A DNA stretch of 64,000 nucleotides. Origin: Cladophialophora immunda (lineage: Eukaryota > Ascomycota > Eurotiomycetes > Chaetothyriales > Herpotrichiellaceae). Shown piece after piece: positions 1 to 11,684 of the stretch. Positions within the stretch are counted from its first letter, which is position 1. Each line of letters begins with the position of its first letter. The DNA is taken from positions 3,426,777 through 3,490,776 of the forward strand of contig NW_015622545.1 of NCBI RefSeq assembly GCF_000835495.1, read 5' to 3'. A program made the translations under genes and the position numbers. The notes under the pieces were generated by a model. That model saw only the letters and a list, made by a program, of their open reading frames with translations, was not told where the DNA came from and searched no databases.

Positions 1-804
1 ACGGTACAAATCGACGTTGCGGACTGGGATTCTCAACGAAACGCATGGGAAGCCGCCGAGGCTGAGTTCAAACGTATCAACTACGTCCTCCCGATTGCCG
101 GCATCGGAGAGCGCCGTTCATTTCCCAACAGGCCCAACTCGACAGGATATGAGAAGCCTGACCTGAGCGTGCTCGAAGTGGACTGCATCGGCGTCATCTA
201 CACGGTGTCCCTGGCAGTCCAGCATTTTCGCCGCCAGCAACCCAACAAGTATGGCTTCAGGGGAAAGAGTAAGCGCCGTCATCCTCACCTTTCTCCGCTC
301 TCGTTGTGGTAACCAACCCATCTAGTCATGCCGGTGGCCTCCGTCTGTGGGTTCTATATTCACCAGACCATACCTATATATACCGCAGCAAAGCAGTACG
401 TCCCTCCCGGGCATCAGCTTCCATGGATGTCATCAAAAGCTGACAGGAACTTTAGTGCCGTCGTGGGCCTCGTCCGCTCGTACGGGAAGATCCTCGCCGA
501 GGAGAAGATCACACTCAACGCCGTGTGCCCGAACAAGATCAGGACGGGCATCTCGACCGCAGCCGTGTACGACAAGGCAGAGAAGCTGGGCGTCCTCGTG
601 CCGATGGAGAGACTTTTGGAGGCGTTTGAGTCTCTGCTGGGCGACAACCCAATGTCAGGAGAATGTCTCGAGGTCGCTCCCAAGCTCGGAGTTCGGGTCG
701 TGCAATTCGTGCCGTTCATCAACGAAGAGTCGAAGTTGAGTGCCGACATGACCTATGACCGGTCACATTATCTCCACGAGCTCATCATGGAGGACAAGGT
801 ATAA
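1..804 (+). CDS. Short-chain dehydrogenase/reductase, 5' end outside the window
   Basis: NAD(P)-dependent oxidoreductase of the SDR family, resembling fungal 15-hydroxyprostaglandin-dehydrogenase-like proteins; substrate unknown. Exons 1-268, 326-395 and 456-804 join in frame and give the last 228 residues. The introns (269-325, 396-455) are GT-AG. The joined protein shows LPIAGIG, which resembles the NAG strand, a Ser in MPVASVCG, and the catalytic YTAAK (Y-x3-K) spanning intron 2, then the usual helix HAVVGLVRSYGK and NAVCPNKIRTGIS. The Rossmann TGxxxGxG segment must lie upstream of base 1. The C terminus ends HELIMEDKV before TAA. Family assignment is firm; specificity is not. Confidence 0.85.
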
Positions 805-1277
805 AAGAAAGCCTCCATCGCCATAGGATCCTCCTAAGTCAGATCTTCTATCTTTAGTCGCTAATCCGAGTATACATCCTCAGACAGGACTGCCACTACC
901 AAGGGTCCAATGATGGCATTATATCTAGTTCTGCACACACTGCCTACTTAGTTGAGTGAATCGAGAATTTTCCTGTGGAAACGTTTTTGCGAACGACCGC
1001 CGCAATTCAAGCTGTCCTATTGATTCCCGAGGCTGGTGTCCATGAGACATGGACCTGTCCCAAGTTTTCGCAAGGGCCCGGAAACGATTCTCCGGCCCTA
1101 AAGGGGGCCTTGATAGAATCTTTCCGTCGGCGCGGCGATATCAGAAAGTCGTGTGCTTTCTGCACCTGACATGAACATGCAGCGCGTGAAGCACGGAATT
1201 AGTACGAAGGATGGGGAGATTGATCCGCGAGGACCGGCATTGGAAGGACAAGTTCATACCTATATCTGTTCTCGTCA
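805..1277. other. Intergenic, tail to tail
   Basis: 3' flanks of the SDR gene (plus) and the NACHT-ankyrin gene (minus). I see no convincing gene, RNA or repeat here. Confidence 0.6.
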
Positions 1278-4200
1278 CTATTCGAACCATTCAAGATCAG
1301 CTTCTTCAACTGGACCCCCTTTCTCACGGAGTAGAAGTAACTTATCTTTTGCAAACCGCGCGCTGATTTGTCCATTGCAGCACTGTTCAATGTACTCCAT
1401 GACCCATTCGCGAGAAACCTTGCTTGCATCTGCACCCTTCTCAAATAGATAAGTCATGATATCTTCTTTTTCGGAAAACAGAGCTTCTCGCAAAGGTAAA
1501 CCCAGAGTCTCGCCTTCTCCATTGATATTTGCTCCACTTTCAACCAGTAGTTTGACGAGGCTTGGGTTTCCCCCGCGGACCGCCAGAGACAGAATAGACT
1601 CGCCCCCGTCGTGAATGCCACTATCAAATTCGGCGTTGGGATTGGCCCCTCTTCTCAAAAGGAGAGACACAAGCTCTTCAGATGCGCCGTAAAAGACTGC
1701 GTATCCCAGCGCATTGGATAAGCGGGGATACTCGTTTATTTCTTGCTTGTTCACATCGGCGCCGTGATTGAGTAGCAATTGGATAGCCAACACATTGCCT
1801 CTCTGCACAGATTCGAAAAGATTTAAATGGAAGGCCCTGTAGGGATGTTCATCGCGGTAGTTGACGCCACTTTTCTCTCCAGCTTCCGCCTTAATTCCCT
1901 CCTCAAGTAAAGCGCGCAACCCGACCATATCCTCGTTGACTATCTTAAATCGTATCCTGTGATAATCATACCAATCCTGGCGGAGGCTTTTCTTTCCAAG
2001 GTTGAGCAATTGTAAGAGACATTTCTCCGTGCAACCCATATATTCATCTGCCAAGGCTGTGTAGATTATGTCCACATCGTCAATGCGGTCGTCAAACAGC
2101 TGCAACAAATCTGGTCGATCCCAGAGCGCGAGTCGTCTAATCGCCGTTCCTGTCGGCTTTGCGCCAAGTTTCAACAGACCTTCCACTATGGATTTGCTTG
2201 TGTTTTCAGCTGCCAGGTCCAGGAGAGTCTCTCCGTATTCGTTTCTATTTTCCAGATCAAAGTCTCTTGGAATAGCTTCGAGAATGTCTTCAAAGGAGGA
2301 CTCGAGTTTGAAATAGCACGCTGCCCATAGAGGATGGTTCTTCAAGGTTTCTTCAAAAGATTCTGGCGCATGGTCAAAATAGCTTGTGAATGGCGAAGGC
2401 GATGGCGTAGAGAGATCCAGACCAAGGAATTTTCTGAGGAGCTCTCGTGGACGACTATTCCTCTCCGCCCTATCAAGTACACTCGCCCAAAGTTCCCAGT
2501 ATTGTTTGGAATATTGCCTCAACCCAATAGTGGAGTCTTCTCCGCGCTCTCCTCCTTTCGAGGACTCAAAGCACGGTTCAAGGAGTGCAACGAAAATGAC
2601 GGAGCCCACTGTCGTTTCGGCCGCATTGACCAAATCGGGTTTGTGATCGTTAAGGTATTCGGACCGAGATATGTGACCACCTGAAGTAGCCATCCTCGCA
2701 TACGATCAAATTCTGGCATGCATCAAGTACGTAGTCGGTGTCGATCGAGACTGGTTGTAGTCTGTCGTCATTATAATCTTGAGAGACGCCTGCAAGCACG
2801 AGTGAGACCTCGGAGTCAAAGAAATATCCCTCTCCAACTTTTACCCATTGGAACGTTCGTTCAGCGATTCTCGGCTGGTCTCCATCCAGGTTTTCGATCT
2901 TCTCGAAAATAGCATCATACGCACTAGTAAGGCCTCTGGGAAACTTTTTAAGTTGAGCTTCAATGTCACGGATGGCTTTGAGATTCAAAATCTGATTCAT
3001 CTGCAATGCAGCCCATTGGAACCTGAACATGGTGAGCGACTCGTTGAGACTTGTGTGGAACGACAATGAAAGTCGAGGAACTCACATGCCATCGCTCTTG
3101 TCCAGAATACTTTTCTCAACGAGCTTCCTCAGTTCGCTGCCTTCTTTGAGTAACTGGCCTGCCCTTTTGGGCGGTGAACGAGTTTGTGAAATTTCGATTT
3201 GCGACGTGATGAACTTTTCGATGTCGACCATGGTCTTTCTCTGTTCTATGGCAATTTCGGCTCTGGGAGAGGGAAGGTACGTTCCCATATCAGGACGGCC
3301 AGAGACAAAGATCCATATCCTCCCATCCACCCGGAGAGCTTCGAAAGCATCAGAAATCTCGTCCCTCGTCGATGAGTCGCATTCATCGAAGCCGTCGAGG
3401 ACCAGAAAGACCTTAGAAAGTGGCGCCACCAAATGGGGAAACAAAGCCACAATCTCTTCGTAGGTCAAGGGGGATTTGAGATTACCTCTGCTCTGCCTGT
3501 CTTCGTATATCCTGGCAATCTCGGCGTGGATGACATCTTGATTTCCTTCGGCGTTGCTAATTGTTTCACGAAGCATCGGAGAATTCTGTCGCCGGTCAGG
3601 GTCGTGTCGAACTTGTCGCAGTAGAAGTAGGCCAAAGCTTGGTCATCTCGGATACTAGAGTGTATATCGTCGATGACTCTGGATGTGAGGAAGGTTTTGC
3701 CGGCTCCAACTAGCACAATGATTAGCTTGAAACCCGTCACGGAAAGACCGATGATGACTTGCTTCTTCCTCGAAGCCATAACAACGTTTCGCTTTTACCG
3801 AATTTCCAGTCTTTGAAAGGCTCCTCTGCCAAAATCCAATCACAAGTGTCTCTGACTCGGTTTCTCGTCCTCTGATGTCGGGCGTCGGCCGAATCTTCCG
3901 AGATCCAAGTTAGGATTTCTCCCCTTTTTCCACGTTCCATGCTTTTCCAAATACCCTCAACCACTGTCTGGATCTTATCCAGCCCAAGTTTGAACTGAGC
4001 AATGTCATCTATACTCCCTTGTATCCTTTCCAATTGCTTCACCACGTCTTCTCTCCCCTTCCGGGATAGTTCACGATGACAAACCTGTGCAGCATCTTCC
4101 ACTTTCTTGACTAGTGACTCGCACTTCTTATCAAAGTCTCTCACTTCCTCACTCCTCCACATGGCTTTAAGGAGGTTCTTCCCGCTGCCTCCTTGGCCAA

Positions 4201-4867
4201 GTTTTTTGATCGCACGCAGCAAAAACGCCACAAGACTGGTCTGCAGAGGTAGCAGTGTGCCGTCAAAGTGTTCCTCCATCGACTGTGGAATGTGCAAGCG
4301 GAAATCCATATACACCTGGAGCCTGTTGATCATCTCCCACGAGGTTTCCATGCCCAGTATCAGTGCCGCTCTCTCCTCGAAGGAACTTGTTGTCACTCGG
4401 AGGATGAATTTGATTCCCGCCCAAGGCAAGCCGGCGTGGATGGGGTCGGCCGTCGAGGCAATATCGCCCACGGCTTCAAATTTTTTCACCCATCGAACGA
4501 CCTTCTCTGCTGCGTCTCTCAGATTGACCTGCTTCCCGAAGAACTCGTACGGCTTTTTTTCAGTACATTTCTTCTCCTGAATCTCCGCGGCATTCTTGAT
4601 TTCTGCTAGGGTGGCTTTGATCTCTCCGGACTCCGCGACTTTGTATTTCTTCAGCAACTCCCGCTCTTCCTGGTCGAGCTCGGCAAACAATTTCTGCCAC
4701 ATCTGCTCTCCCACACTCAACGGCTTCTGGATCGATGTGTCTTTAGTCTTGCCCTTGTTTGCCTGGCTCTCAGCCTTGTCCTTTTGCCCAAAAGTGGCTG
4801 GTGACTTGCTTCGACTTCGAAAGTCGTCGAGGAAGCCTCGAAACCTCGTCTTTCGAGTGTCTCCCAT
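1278..4867 (-). pseudogene. NACHT-ankyrin NLR-like (STAND) gene with two frameshifts
   Basis: Fungal NLR-like signalling NTPase, a family tied to non-self recognition. Order: N-terminal NACHT_N-like helical region (WQKLFAELDQEE to about residue 290), LLWLRG before the P-loop GAGKTFLTSRVIDD, Walker B VFLVLDGFDECD, winged-helix-like part ending CEDGYFRWSHISVR, then ankyrin repeats (LLLNHGADVN, LLLRRGANPN, LVESGANINGEG). Start is ATG 4867 (MGDTRKTRF). Introns: 3762-3710, with a GC donor (GCAAGT), and 3085-3023. Two breaks remain that no intron explains. Near 3545 one base seems lost between KQLATPK and NQDVIHAEIARIYED. Near 2658 two bases seem lost inside the conserved SVREYL. Outside these points the reading is intact, so this is either a recent pseudogene or an assembly error. 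Confidence 0.7.
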
Positions 4868-6037
4868 GTTGATAAAAATAAAAGTATCCACACTCTACAA
4901 GATGGTATGGGAGCAGCAAGTGAAGAGCTATTTCGAGGGAAGTTAAAGTTCAGAGATAGTTGGGCTTGCTTCTACCCCGCGCATCGCCCCGTCGTGCCGC
5001 CTTTAGAACGCCGCATGATTGGCTCTCTGGCCCGCACAATTTGTGCTGAAAGGAATTGCTATTCTGCTCTGCTTGCCCAAGCACACATGATTCTGCCTCA
5101 CCAGACCAGTTTTTCGTCCGCACGGCGACGCACAGTTGTAACCCACACATGCGCAGACGACCAGGAGTCAAGCTATGAAAGCATACATGATGCCAGCTGT
5201 TGTTCTTGGGGCACCGTTCGGAGTGCAGGCCACCACACCGCCAACAGAATATGATTATGCTGACTCCAGCAGCCCGGTTGCACCGGTGATGAGAAAGGAT
5301 AAGGAGTGTGAGCAGCGGCTTAAGCGGGCTTCTGGAAACGGAAATGGACTTTGGAGAGGTCAAGACTCGCCGCTGGGTATATTGGAATTCCCAGCTGTCT
5401 GCTGCAGAACAAGGCTACATTCAGGTCTTGACTCCGTGTGCCTCTGTCCCAGCCTTGAGTTATATACTGGTCTCCTTAGCTTTTCCAGATCGTGTGACGG
5501 GTGAGAGCGTTCAGGACATCGACGACGAGGCGGACCCCGTGTCACAGTCTCCCTTGCTGTCCCACGATGTGCAGGTCCGTGGCTCTGGATCGATTCAACG
5601 ACTAAGTAAAGCCGCGGTGTTGGTTGGGGTGGTGGAAAGTTATTCCCTTCCGGGAGTTCAGCTGGACAAGGGTCTCACTCCAGCTCTTCGGCTGCGCCAG
5701 AGGGAAAAGTTGCCTACCGCTGTGTGACTCGCATAGACATGCTCAAATCGAGTGCCGAGGCGACAAATACCCGACGCTTATCTGTGAAAAAGCAATGCTG
5801 GTCCCACCTTGCTGGCGAATGAAAAGTTCTGCTTGGTGTGCTAAGCCTCGAAGAAGCGAAGCTTGGGGTGCTTGTGTGATGCGATCTGCAGGGGCATGAG
5901 ACGGACCACTTAGATGTCGTGGTTCGTGGTGAGCCACGTCACCGAGCGAGGAAATCAGGGCCGATTGAAACAGAGATAACGCCAGGTATGGAGCACAGGT
6001 GTTAGCAGTGCCGCAGAAGCTGAAGGACCCCTCAAAC
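4868..6037. other. Intergenic, no recognised gene
   Basis: Upstream of the NACHT gene (minus) and of the small Gln-rich gene (plus). Several open frames of about 100-140 codons lie at 4950-5900 but overlap each other on both strands and resemble nothing I know. One (from 5175) starts with a signal-peptide-like stretch, but without other support I do not call it. Confidence 0.5.
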
Positions 6038-6043
6038 TATAAA
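6038..6043 (+). promoter_or_regulatory. TATA box of the small Gln-rich gene
   Basis: TATAAA lies 108 bases before the ATG at 6151, a normal distance for a fungal core promoter. Confidence 0.45.
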
Positions 6044-6150
6044 GACCTTCCAGCTCACACGCCCTGGTGTATCTTGACCAGGCACCACGAGCACACCTGT
6101 TACACCATCACTTCTATTCATCTGGAATACTCAACAACACAGCACCAAAC

Positions 6151-6509
6151 ATGGACAGCATCCTGAAAGAGGGCGAGCAATTCCTTGAAAGCCAAGGAGG
6201 CAACCAAGGAAATGACCAGAACCAGAACAACCAACAGCCTCAGCAGCAGGGCCAACAAAGCCAACAGGGAGGAAGCAGCGGCGGGATGATGAAGAGCTTT
6301 GAGCAGAACGCTGGCGACTCTTATATCAACCAAGGTATGCCTTCGCCCGTTCATCAATACTTTCCCCGCGCAGTCTGGACAAAACAAGGCTGACATTCAG
6401 TGCAGAGGTCAACAATTTCTTGAACAAGGAGGGCGTCCCGTCCGCTATGGATGGCGCGATCGATGGCGCCATTGACACCGAGGTCAACAACCTCGAGAAG
6501 AACTTCTAG
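6151..6509 (+). CDS. Small Gln/Asn-rich protein, 95 aa
   Basis: Function unknown. Two exons, 6151-6334 and 6406-6509, with a GT-AG intron (GTATGC...TGCAG) give 95 residues. The middle (about residues 20-45) is dominated by Gln, Asn and Gly (NQNNQQPQQQGQQSQQGG). The rest has a repeated pattern: SYINQEVNNFLNKEG and later TEVNNLEKNF, so EVN(N/K) occurs twice across the splice. No signal peptide or membrane segment is visible. Splicing restores a clean frame ending TAG. Similar small hydrophilic proteins are common in Pezizomycotina and often stress-induced, but I cannot name this one. Confidence 0.7.
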
Positions 6510-7717
6510 ATCCCTTGCGTACTCTGTGATGTGCACCAGAGGTTGACAATCAAGAGAAGGAGGGGATGGGGGGACTGCGGTATACTTCTGTTTCATGGAA
6601 CGACTGCTGCGGGATGTATTTCTTCGAGCCAACTCGGCAGCTCCTCAACGTGGTCCCTCTCCTAGAGATAGCAGGCTTCTGAATGAAATGAAATAAAATG
6701 ATGATCAAGCTGGTGAGAAAGAACCGTTAAAGGGTTTTGCAATACCCAAATTCCTCCTTCCAGTGTCCGCGTCAAGCTTCTGGTGGCCACGGATCGGCTG
6801 GCCCTTTTCATCACCAATTCTACCCCGCTCAGCACTGCGGCGGTCCTTCGTCTGCCCCGCTTCTGGATGCAGCCAGGCAAGGGGGCACACTTTCGCGCAG
6901 TCGATCCTGTACAGTCAGGCTGGAGGTGAAAGATCCTTCCTCCAGACCCCGAACTTCAGACTTGCAATTTCCCTGATTTATGATTAGGGCAGTCTGATGT
7001 ACCACAGAAATAGAAAGTGACAATCGTCACCTTCCATTCTTGAATTTCGGAGAATATGGGACAACGTCGCAAGAGCAATGTCACGATCGTCCGTTCGGTC
7101 GCTTGCCGGCCCGCAGATTTCTCTGGCAAGGATCGCGTCAGCAGGGATGGAACTCAGCCAGTAAGGCAGACCTCGCAAGAAGGAGGATAGGCTCCAGTCT
7201 GGAATCCTGCTGATAGATTCTAGGGCATCTATCCATCGCGTGCGTGCTAGAGAGATCAGAACCAATGAGAGGGGGTAAATACTGGATCAGGTTACACGAA
7301 GACAAGCCCAATGCAGGCATCCAGGAGAAGTGTTTGCTACTTGAGAAACGAACAGACCGCGGGCTAACTTTTGATTGCGTACTCAGCAAACAAGTTGGTG
7401 CAATTCACCGCCAGAGCTAAGGGAGATATATATTTACGAGGAGCAGATTGCATATGAGCATTCTGTCTCTCTCTCTCTCCATCTCCAGCCTGAATTTTCC
7501 AGCACTCTCTGCCCTGCTTTGAGTGACCACTTCACAACTCATTTTGTGCTTTAGCATGGAATTATCGCTCGTATTCAGAGACGTGCTCTCAACTTCATCC
7601 GACTGCTCCTTGAACACGTCTTTTTTCCTCCGTTCTAGAAGACATTTGGCATCAGACGATCATCCCGGACTCCACAGAGTTCATCAGCCAACAATCACCC
7701 TATGTCTGATCTCGAGG
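6510..7717. other. Intergenic, no recognised gene
   Basis: 3' flank of the small Gln-rich gene followed by unassigned DNA. A CT-dinucleotide tract lies at about 7465-7480. Short open frames on both strands look like noise. Confidence 0.5.
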
Positions 7718-7735
7718 CTAACCCTAACCCTAAAC
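7718..7735. repeat. Interstitial telomere-like repeat (CCCTAA)2 plus partial unit
   Basis: The plus strand reads two full CCCTAA units plus flanking partial units (TAACCCTAACCCTAAAC), the complement of TTAGGG, the common filamentous-fungal telomere repeat. It is short enough for chance but sits at the edge of a decayed region. Confidence 0.5.
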
Positions 7736-7772
7736 CTTTCCCGCCGATGAGGTTGTGGGTTCCTTGATCAAC

Positions 7773-8838
7773 ATGTTCCTGGGATCGACCTACACCCGAC
7801 CCCGATTCGAGCGCCTGCCGGAGGATATTCAACTTACAGACCTGCCCACCGTTCGGTCGTGGGCCAGATCGTACACAACTTCTGAAGATCTGAGGGAGGA
7901 GAGCATGTTGTTGTCTCTGGAGCAGGATCCTCCGTGCCAACCATTCCGGCGTCCGCGGTCTTTATCTGAAGAGAGCGCGTTGGAAAAGTTCCTGGACCGT
8001 TTGTCCGAAGTAGTGGCCGGACGTTCATGCCTTGTCATTGTTGGTCGCCGAAGGAACAGTCGACCCTAATAGGATCGACTGTCTTGTCCTTTACAATCCA
8101 TCTCGTACATGGACCATCGAATTCTCTGATTTGGCACGGGCCATCAGATCTCTTCTTCAACCCGCAGATCGACAAGTTGAATCACGTGGCTTCGTCTTGA
8201 AATTCCTCAACCATGTACTCAAATTGGTAGGCCATGAAGCGTCCAGGCCCGTCGACGATGGCCTATGGGTCGGATCATCGTTCCGGGGTCAAGTTGTCCT
8301 GCCACTTTTTCTACGAACCGTCCAGGTCCCTCCCGGGGGCTTTGCATGCCTTGCTCTTTTTGCGGGTACATTGATAGTGGAAACACAGAAGGACCAAAAG
8401 TTCTCCTTGATCCTTTCTAACCCACAAAATGTCGACAATGACAAATTGACTCAAAGGCGGCCTCTGTCCGCACGCATGAATGATTTTCCCAACAACAACA
8501 TTGAATGGCAGCTGACGCACCAAGAGCACCACCTGGAGCTGAACATAGGGTGGAAAGGTACAAGGAACTGCCGATCACCCCTGCTCACGCTAAGTGGACT
8601 GACAAGTTCAATGATGATGAGGACATGCAACCATTCAGCAGACGAAAAGCTGGACAGCACGCCCAGCAGTGACATCGGGGCGTACTTATTATACCGCAGT
8701 GAATGGATGTTCGTCCTAGCTGGGATCCGGAGTAACCCACGGTCTCTCGGCAACCGAACACTCATCAAGAGGGGAGCTTACATAGATTGTGCGATTCGTG
8801 CCTGTCAGCTCCTGGGTATCAAACAACTCATTTTGTGA
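7773..8838 (+). pseudogene. Possible decayed coding region, unknown family
   Basis: Two long open frames overlap around 8014-8069. The first begins at ATG 7773 (MFLGSTYTRPRFERL) and runs to a stop at 8067-8069. The second is open from 8014 to 8838 and continues with PNRIDCLVLYNPSRTWTIEF. No GT-AG intron joins them in frame, so a single frameshift near 8035 would be needed. The composition looks protein-like (SLSEESALEKFLDRLSEVV; WTIEFSDLARAIRSLLQ), but no motif is recognised. It lies beside the truncated aldehyde dehydrogenase, which supports general decay here. It may equally be two chance frames. Confidence 0.3.
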
Positions 8839-9294
8839 CCGTCATAGAGGAAACAGGGCAACTTCCATCTACGCGCGTTCTTGCGGACTTCGGCTCAGCC
8901 TTGCTCTGATTTATTCACAAACTAAAGTCTGGGCCTGGGAGGAAGATCTTGTTCGTGCGGCTCCCGGAAAACTTTTGTCTACATGAATGGATGTCCTGTG
9001 TATCAGTTTGACAGCTCTCTACCAAAGGAGCGGCCCAACTTAATATCAATGATAACTTGCGTGGATACTCGGAGTACATTCCCCCACTTGGATCTCACTA
9101 AGTCGAATACGGGAATTTTGCTGCATGTGTGGAGGAGAACGATCTGCATATTTCCAAGCCTAGGGCAGAGCGATTCCTTCCTTTTTGGGACCTGTGGGCG
9201 CAGGATATTAATGACATTCAGATACATTCGACTCTCGTCGATTTATCTCGTGCATTTGCTAAATCATTCACGCTCGGGAAGCAATCTCTTCCTG
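8839..9294. other. Intergenic upstream of the truncated ALDH
   Basis: Open in the ALDH frame from 8983, but this part shows no ALDH similarity. The family-like N terminus begins at ATG 9295. Confidence 0.4.
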
Positions 9295-10002
9295 ATGGAC
9301 ACAGCATTCGCCACCGCTCTGACCGACCGCGAGCTCTTTGCACAGAAAGCTTATGTCAATGGACAATGGGTATCGTCAAGTTCACAGGCCAAATTTGAAG
9401 TCCGAGATAAGACCACCGACGCGGTGATGGGTACATGCCCCGATATGAACACGGACGATCTAGATGACGCGATCCAAGCCGCCACTACCGCTTTGCCGGA
9501 ATGGAGCGCCTTGGGTAGCAGCAGTCGAGTTCGATTTCTCCAGAAAATATCCCTCTCGATGTTGAGCAATAGAGCAGACATTGGTCAAATCGTCGCCACC
9601 GAGACGGGCAAGCCTGTCGCAGAGGCCGAAGCCGAGGTGGCCTTTGCGGCCTCCTTTTTCGACAGCTTGGCAGAGAAGATCACCCGAGAGGACGTGATCG
9701 GTCAAAGTGACAACCTGGAAAAGGCGGAAGATACTGTTATCGTCTGTGCGGTGGTTGTGCCGCGGGAATTGTCGCTCGCGATCGGTGCACGGAAAGTCGC
9801 TATCGCTCTTGCGGCCGGGAGTACAGCGGTTGTCCTGCCCGATGCGCGAGCCCCCTTCTCCTCGAATGTCGTCGCGGTGTTGAGTGAGCGGGCAGGTCTC
9901 CCCAAGGGCGTCTTGAACGTTGTGTCGACACTGGGCAACACTGAACAGCTCAGTCTTGCCTTGTATGGCTCCGCTACCCTTGGCCAGATTCTCCTGCTGT
10001 AG
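9295..10002 (+). pseudogene. Truncated NAD-dependent aldehyde dehydrogenase
   Basis: The N-terminal half of an ALDH (about 235 of roughly 490 residues). It begins MDTAFATALTDRELF, then AYVNGQWV, matching AYIDGQWV in the intact ALDH at 23974-25501. The reading stays open but key residues are gone. The TPWNFP oxyanion motif is replaced by VVVPRELS, and the cofactor Lys of KP/KSD is replaced (VVLPDARAPFSSN). After NTEQLSLALYG it jumps to GSATLGQILLL and a stop. This lines up with [12 protein letters not shown] of the paralog minus about a dozen residues. Catalytic Glu and Cys are absent, so it cannot work as an ALDH. It lies tail to tail with a dioxygenase whose paralog neighbours the intact ALDH. 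Confidence 0.8.
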
Positions 10003-10511
10003 AACTTATGGGCGGTGGACAACCTCCCCTCGCGCAAGAGGATTTCCATGCGTTGAAGAAAGTGCAGATGCACACACTAAGTATTTATTATCAGGATGAT
10101 TCGACATTGGGAAAGAAATCCAAAAAAAAAAATTCACTTCAAGAAAAAGATACGGAGGACGGCAGGAAAGGCACTGGCTGCAGTTTGTGGGACGACACGG
10201 CTTTGGACACGGATAGGCTCGAACAGTGTTCGGTAATAGAGCGGGAATATCGAGGATTCAGCACCCAGACGGCCACTTTCATGTATCGCGTTGCAGCAAT
10301 ATATTGTCCCGACCAATTCACATCGAAAACAGGCTCATTTCGAGTCTGCCTCGAACAGGAAAGTAATCTTGAGTATGAAAAATGTGACGCAAAAGGAGAA
10401 TAGAGGAAGAGGCTTCAGAGAAGGGTCGAACTTTGCGGGGTGCACAGTTCTTCACTCCTAAGAGCCAGTGAATGCTCCCCTGAGAATGGGTTTGTCTTTT
10501 GCCGCCAAAAA
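10003..10511. other. Intergenic, tail to tail
   Basis: 3' flanks of the truncated ALDH (plus) and dioxygenase 1 (minus). An A-run at about 10122-10132 is the only marked feature; remnants of the ALDH C-terminal half were not seen. Confidence 0.5.
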
Positions 10512-11684
10512 TTATTCGACGAGCTCGTTCAACATGGACTCCAAAAACGCTTTCTGTTCACTCAGAAACTGCTTCACGTGCCGGGTTGCAAATGGCTTTC
10601 GTTCGACGACCCGCCGTCTTTCGGCCTTCAACCTGTCCCGGACTCGCTCCTCGAGGATCTCCAACCGATACTGGGTGTACTCCGAATAGAGCTCGTCGAG
10701 GTTGCTGATGCCGCGGACTCCCGTGAGGACGCTCTCGTCCCTGACGAATGGCGACTTCGGTCTGAAAGACGTGATCATGCTAATGCGCTCGCGGCCTCCT
10801 AGGGCCTTCAATGCTTGATGGTTGATGTATCGGCCTTGCATGACGACTGCGGTTCCCTACAAGCGACAAAATCAATAAAGCGGGCCCGACGTAAGCAAAA
10901 GAGAGAAACAACCCGTAACTACTTACCATGGCTGGCCCTCTGACCTTCATGATTTCACCAGTCCCGGTTTTCAAGGCAGTCTCGCCTCCGACCATGCCGG
11001 TGCAGTCCGAAAGCATGGTGACGCAGACGAAGGGGTAGCTGTCGTAGTGCCATGCAAACGCAGGCAATCCGTCATCCTTCCGCTCGTTGGAGGCTGTGTC
11101 GGCGGTCGCGCCTGATTCGTTGACGGCGATATTGACGGCACTGATTTCTGTGTTCATGACGGGGACCAATTCAATGCCCGCGACCTCGGAAACTCTGTCA
11201 AGGACTTCTTTGGAACGCCAGGCATCGTAGGTGAAAGGGGCCCGGCTGCCTCTAGGGTTAGCCGATGTCTAGGTTCAGTCGCAGAGGAGAAGATCGTCCA
11301 GACTTACACGGGGCCCATACCCCTGACTGTCCTGCTGACGAAGGGCGAGGAGTACTGGCAGTTCTCGAGGACGTCTTCACTGAAGATCTCGGCCCTCATC
11401 TGCTTGATGGCATCCTGCGTGAACAGCGGAAAAGGGTCTGTCACGGCGTTGGGTGAAATGCCCTGTCCCTCCAAGCCGATGTCTTTCATGGAGTGGATTT
11501 TCGCGGGAGGTTCGTAGGCGACGTGTTTCTGGGGGTCGAAAGGCTCCTTGCGGACTGACCTGGCCTCGTCGAGCAACGACTGCGGCAACTGACCTCGTGG
11601 GCGGGTTGTCTGTAGGGTTGAAACCAAGTGGTATATCTTTGGCGGCGCTTGGGGAGCGCTGGCCGTCATTGTTGTGGTGGTCAT
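10512..11684 (-). CDS. Fe(II)/2-oxoglutarate-dependent dioxygenase, copy 1 (348 aa)
   Basis: Predicted non-haem iron oxygenase that uses 2-oxoglutarate and O2 to hydroxylate an unknown substrate. Exons 11684-11308, 11251-10927 and 10856-10512, with introns 11307-11252 (GTAAGT, branch GCTAACC) and 10926-10857 (GTAAGT), give 348 residues. Start is ATG 11684 (MTTTTMTAS). Iron ligands are visible as H-x-D in AFAWHYDSYPFVCV and the distal His in GRYINHQALKA, followed by an Arg in ISMITSFRPK that may hold 2-oxoglutarate. The C-terminal 60 residues are charged and helical. The copy at 22048-23224 has introns at the same places and a middle exon of exactly the same length (325 nt). The substrate is unknown; cluster context suggests catabolism. 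Confidence 0.85.

Noticed and set aside
5175..5504. Open frame with signal-peptide-like start (MKAYMMPAVVLGAPFGVQA)
   Set aside because: Overlapped by other frames, no family resemblance and no splice support.
7532..8836. 14-bp direct repeat CAACTCATTTTGTG at about 7534 and 8825
   Set aside because: Too short and without flanking similarity; probably chance, though it brackets the decayed ORF pair.
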